From: an uncultured Campylobacter sp.
Lineage (GTDB): Bacteria > Campylobacterota > Campylobacteria > Campylobacterales > Campylobacteraceae
DNA length: 15,511 bases
NCBI RefSeq assembly: GCF_938045535.1
Contig: NZ_CALIMQ010000042.1
Coordinates: 1-15,511, forward strand
Direction: 5' to 3'
A model generated the notes under the pieces. The model did not search any database and was not told the DNA's origin. It worked only from the letters and a program-made list of their open reading frames with translations. Below, one piece after another: positions 13,763 through 15,511 of this stretch (positions are counted from its first letter, which is position 1; every line of letters starts with the position of its first letter). A program made the position numbers and the translations under genes.

Positions 13763-14254
13763 ATGACGACAGAACCAATGACGCTTTACGGATATGAAAA
13801 GATCACCTCCGAGCTCAAGGAGCTTCAGAGCGTGAAGCTACCTCACATCGTGCAGCAGATCGACATCGCGCGCGGACACGGCGATCTGAAAGAAAACGCC
13901 GAGTACCACGCGGCGCGCGAAGAGCAGGCGTTTTTGCTCTCGCGCATCGCCGAGCTTAGCGATATCGTCTCTCGAAGTAAAATCATCGATCCCTCGACCT
14001 ACGAGCACGACCGCGTAAAATTCGGCTCCACCGTTACCTTTATGGATGTAGAGACCGAGCGGGAGGAGGTTTACACTATCGTAGGCCTTAGCGAGGCGGA
14101 CATCTCGCGCAAACTTATCAATATCAATACGCCGCTTGCGCGCCAGCTTTTAGGCAAAGCCGAGGGCGATGAGGTGGTGCTTCAACTACCATCAGGCACA
14201 CGCGATGTGGAAATTCTAAGCGTCGAATACAAGCCGATTAAATTTGAGAATTAG
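13763..14254 (+). CDS. greA: Transcription elongation factor GreA
   Basis: Binds RNA polymerase at the secondary channel and triggers cleavage of backtracked RNA. The N-terminal coiled coil (about 8-75) carries the acidic tip at ARGHGDLKENAEYHAAREEQ (36-55), the functional motif of Gre factors. The C-terminal FKBP-like domain runs from about 85 (KFGSTVTF) to the end, with VGLSEAD and NTPLARQLLGKAEGDEV in their usual places. Length 163 is normal. AAAGGA precedes ATG 13763. It lies between lpxB and argC on the same strand; the lpxB-greA pairing is one I recall from other Campylobacter and Helicobacter genomes. Confidence 0.97.
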   Translation: MTTEPMTLYGYEKITSELKELQSVKLPHIVQQIDIARGHGDLKENAEYHAAREEQAFLLSRIAELSDIVSRSKIIDPSTYEHDRVKFGSTVTFMDVETEREEVYTIVGLSEADISRKLININTPLARQLLGKAEGDEVVLQLPSGTRDVEILSVEYKPIKFEN

Positions 14255-14255
14255 C

Positions 14256-15263
14256 GTGAAAAAAGTAGGCATCATCGGCGTTAGCGGCTATACTGGGCTT
14301 GAGCTGATTAAGGCTCTACTGTCCCACCCGGGCTTTGAAATTTCGTATTTGGGCGCTTCGTCGCAGGGTGAAATAAGCGAAATTTTCCCTCAGCTGCGCG
14401 GCGTGTTTGAGATGCGCGTAGAAGCTGCGGACGCTCGCGTTGCGGCACAAAGATGCGATCTTATTTTCTTGGCGCTGCCGCATGGAAAAGCGATGGAATT
14501 TGCCCGCGAAATTTTAAAATTTAAAAACGTCAAGGTAGTCGATCTATCGGCTGATTACCGCCTAAGCCGCGAGCTTTACGAGAAAAATTACACCACGCAT
14601 TTAGACCCTCGTAATTTAGCCCACGCCGTTTACGGACTGCCCGAGCTAAATCGCGAAAAGATCCGCGCGGCGCGGCTTACGGCAAATCCAGGCTGCTACC
14701 CTACCTGCTCCATTTTGGCGCTCGCGCCGTTCGTGCAGCTACTCGATCCCGGTATCGGCGTATTTATCGACGCAAAAAGCGGAGTAAGCGGCGCAGGCAA
14801 GGCTCTTAAAACGAGCAGCCATTTCGTAAGCGCGAACGAAAACGCAAATGCCTACTCGCCGATCTCGCATCGCCACGCAGACGAGATCAAAGAGCAGCTG
14901 CAAATTTTAAAAGGCGGCGAATTTAGCACGCTTTTCGTGCCGAATTTGCTGCCGATTACGCGCGGAATGCTAGTTAGCGCGTTTGGCGTACTGCAAAAGA
15001 GCGTGGATGCAGAGGCGGTGCTGCGGGAGTTTTACGCAAATGAGCCTTTCGTGCGCGTCCGAAGCGAACCCGTGAGTATAAAAAACGTCGTAGGGACGCA
15101 CTTTTGCGATATTTTTGTAAAAACTGCGGGCGATAGAATTTGGATCAACTCGGCGATCGATAATCTTTTGCGCGGAGCATCGTCGCAGGCGGTCGCAAAC
15201 GCAAATTTAATGTGCGGATTCGCCGAAGCTACGGCGCTGCCGCGCATCGCGCACGGAATTTAA
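14256..15263 (+). CDS. argC: N-acetyl-gamma-glutamyl-phosphate reductase
   Basis: Third step of arginine synthesis: NADPH-dependent reduction of N-acetylglutamyl phosphate to the semialdehyde. With the start at GTG 14256 the protein has 335 residues. GVSGYTGLELIKAL (8-21) is the NADP-binding loop, LALPHG (72-77) follows, NPGCYPT (144-150) holds catalytic Cys147, KSGVSGAGK (174-182) is the substrate loop, and HRHADEI (205-211) holds His207. GTG 14256 is chosen because the sequence then begins MKKVGIIG, as is usual for ArgC, and it lies 1 base after the greA stop. The in-frame TTG at 14244 would overlap greA. No strong Shine-Dalgarno site is visible, so coupling to greA is likely. Confidence 0.96.
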   Translation: MKKVGIIGVSGYTGLELIKALLSHPGFEISYLGASSQGEISEIFPQLRGVFEMRVEAADARVAAQRCDLIFLALPHGKAMEFAREILKFKNVKVVDLSADYRLSRELYEKNYTTHLDPRNLAHAVYGLPELNREKIRAARLTANPGCYPTCSILALAPFVQLLDPGIGVFIDAKSGVSGAGKALKTSSHFVSANENANAYSPISHRHADEIKEQLQILKGGEFSTLFVPNLLPITRGMLVSAFGVLQKSVDAEAVLREFYANEPFVRVRSEPVSIKNVVGTHFCDIFVKTAGDRIWINSAIDNLLRGASSQAVANANLMCGFAEATALPRIAHGI

Positions 15264-15306
15264 GCGATGAACTTTTTTGCAAAAGCCGTCACGCGCCGGA
15301 GCCTAA

Positions 15307-15511
15307 ATGCAAAATGATCAAATTCAGACGATAAAACCGGGCGCGATCTTTATCGGCGATGCGCACGCAGGCGCGAGCAGACCGCAATTTTTGAAATTTC
15401 TGCGTGCGCTGAAGGCCGAACCCACGCCGCCGCCTCAAATTTTTATGATGGGAGATATGTTTGATTTTTTGGCAAATACGACCTACGTGCAGCGCTTCTA
15501 CGAAGAGGAGA
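15307..15511 (+). CDS. LpxH-like metallophosphoesterase, 5' part
   Basis: The first 68 codons are visible; the gene runs off the window. Metal-binding motifs GDAHAG (Asp19, His21) and MGDMFDF (the second Asp of a GDxxD pattern) mark a calcineurin-like phosphoesterase. GD-F-D-F is close to UDP-2,3-diacylglucosamine hydrolases (LpxH), which supply lipid X to LpxB, so its position near lpxB fits. ATG 15307 has GGAG 5 bases upstream. ATG 15314 is in another frame. The argC stop is 43 bases upstream. LpxH function is likely but not proven from this fragment. Confidence 0.75.
   Translation, partial: MQNDQIQTIKPGAIFIGDAHAGASRPQFLKFLRALKAEPTPPPQIFMMGDMFDFLANTTYVQRFYEEE

Noticed and set aside
15267..15315. 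16-codon frame (MNFFAKAVTRRSLNAK) between argC and the LpxH-like gene
   Set aside because: No ribosome binding site and it overlaps the start of the well-supported downstream gene.
1..15511. CRISPR array, tRNA, rRNA, insertion sequence or transposase
   Set aside because: No spaced direct repeats, cloverleaf, rRNA-like stretch or transposase motif was seen; the only tandem repeats are the short ones in lpxB.

Overview
The window looks like Campylobacter chromosome. The reasons are the Campylobacter-type DUF1104 exported protein, the lpxB-greA and surE-thiF pairings, the very frequent AAATTT/TAAAATTT words, and A-rich Shine-Dalgarno sites with extended -10 promoters. Base composition seems GC-rich for the genus, which would fit the gracilis/curvus/rectus/showae group. 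That species-level placement is inference from the sequence alone.

Left end (1-2242, plus strand): a T4 Rnl1-type RNA ligase gene is followed by a calcineurin-like phosphoesterase gene. The ligase carries an N-terminal stretch that resembles the end of a P-loop polynucleotide kinase. That similarity continues upstream in another frame, so a kinase-ligase gene may be frameshifted close to the window edge. Together these look like an RNA-repair cassette. A decayed 3' gene fragment and about 660 bases without a gene follow.

Middle (2903-6527, minus strand): a response regulator and a HAMP-less histidine kinase form an operon. Upstream is a DUF1104 exported protein with a His/Met/Cys-rich tail and its own terminator, then periplasmic Cu/Zn superoxide dismutase (sodC). 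This could be an envelope metal or oxidative stress group, but that is inference.

Molybdate region (6593-9426, minus strand): modA and modB overlap by 4 bases. Upstream lies a nitroreductase-modD pair. No modC ATPase gene is present in the window. A 14-bp palindrome sits in the modA promoter.

Right half: about 675 bases without a gene are followed by surE and a TcdA/ThiF-type E1-like gene (minus strand, overlapping by 8 bases). After a further 414 gene-free bases come an orphan lipoprotein gene (minus) and, divergent from it, lpxB, greA, argC and the 5' part of an LpxH-like phosphoesterase (plus). lpxB and the LpxH-like gene would serve lipid A synthesis, greA transcription elongation, and argC arginine synthesis. 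LpxB has an unusual insertion containing three tandem 10-codon repeats. The lipoprotein gene and lpxB are driven by nearly symmetrical, back-to-back extended -10 promoters.
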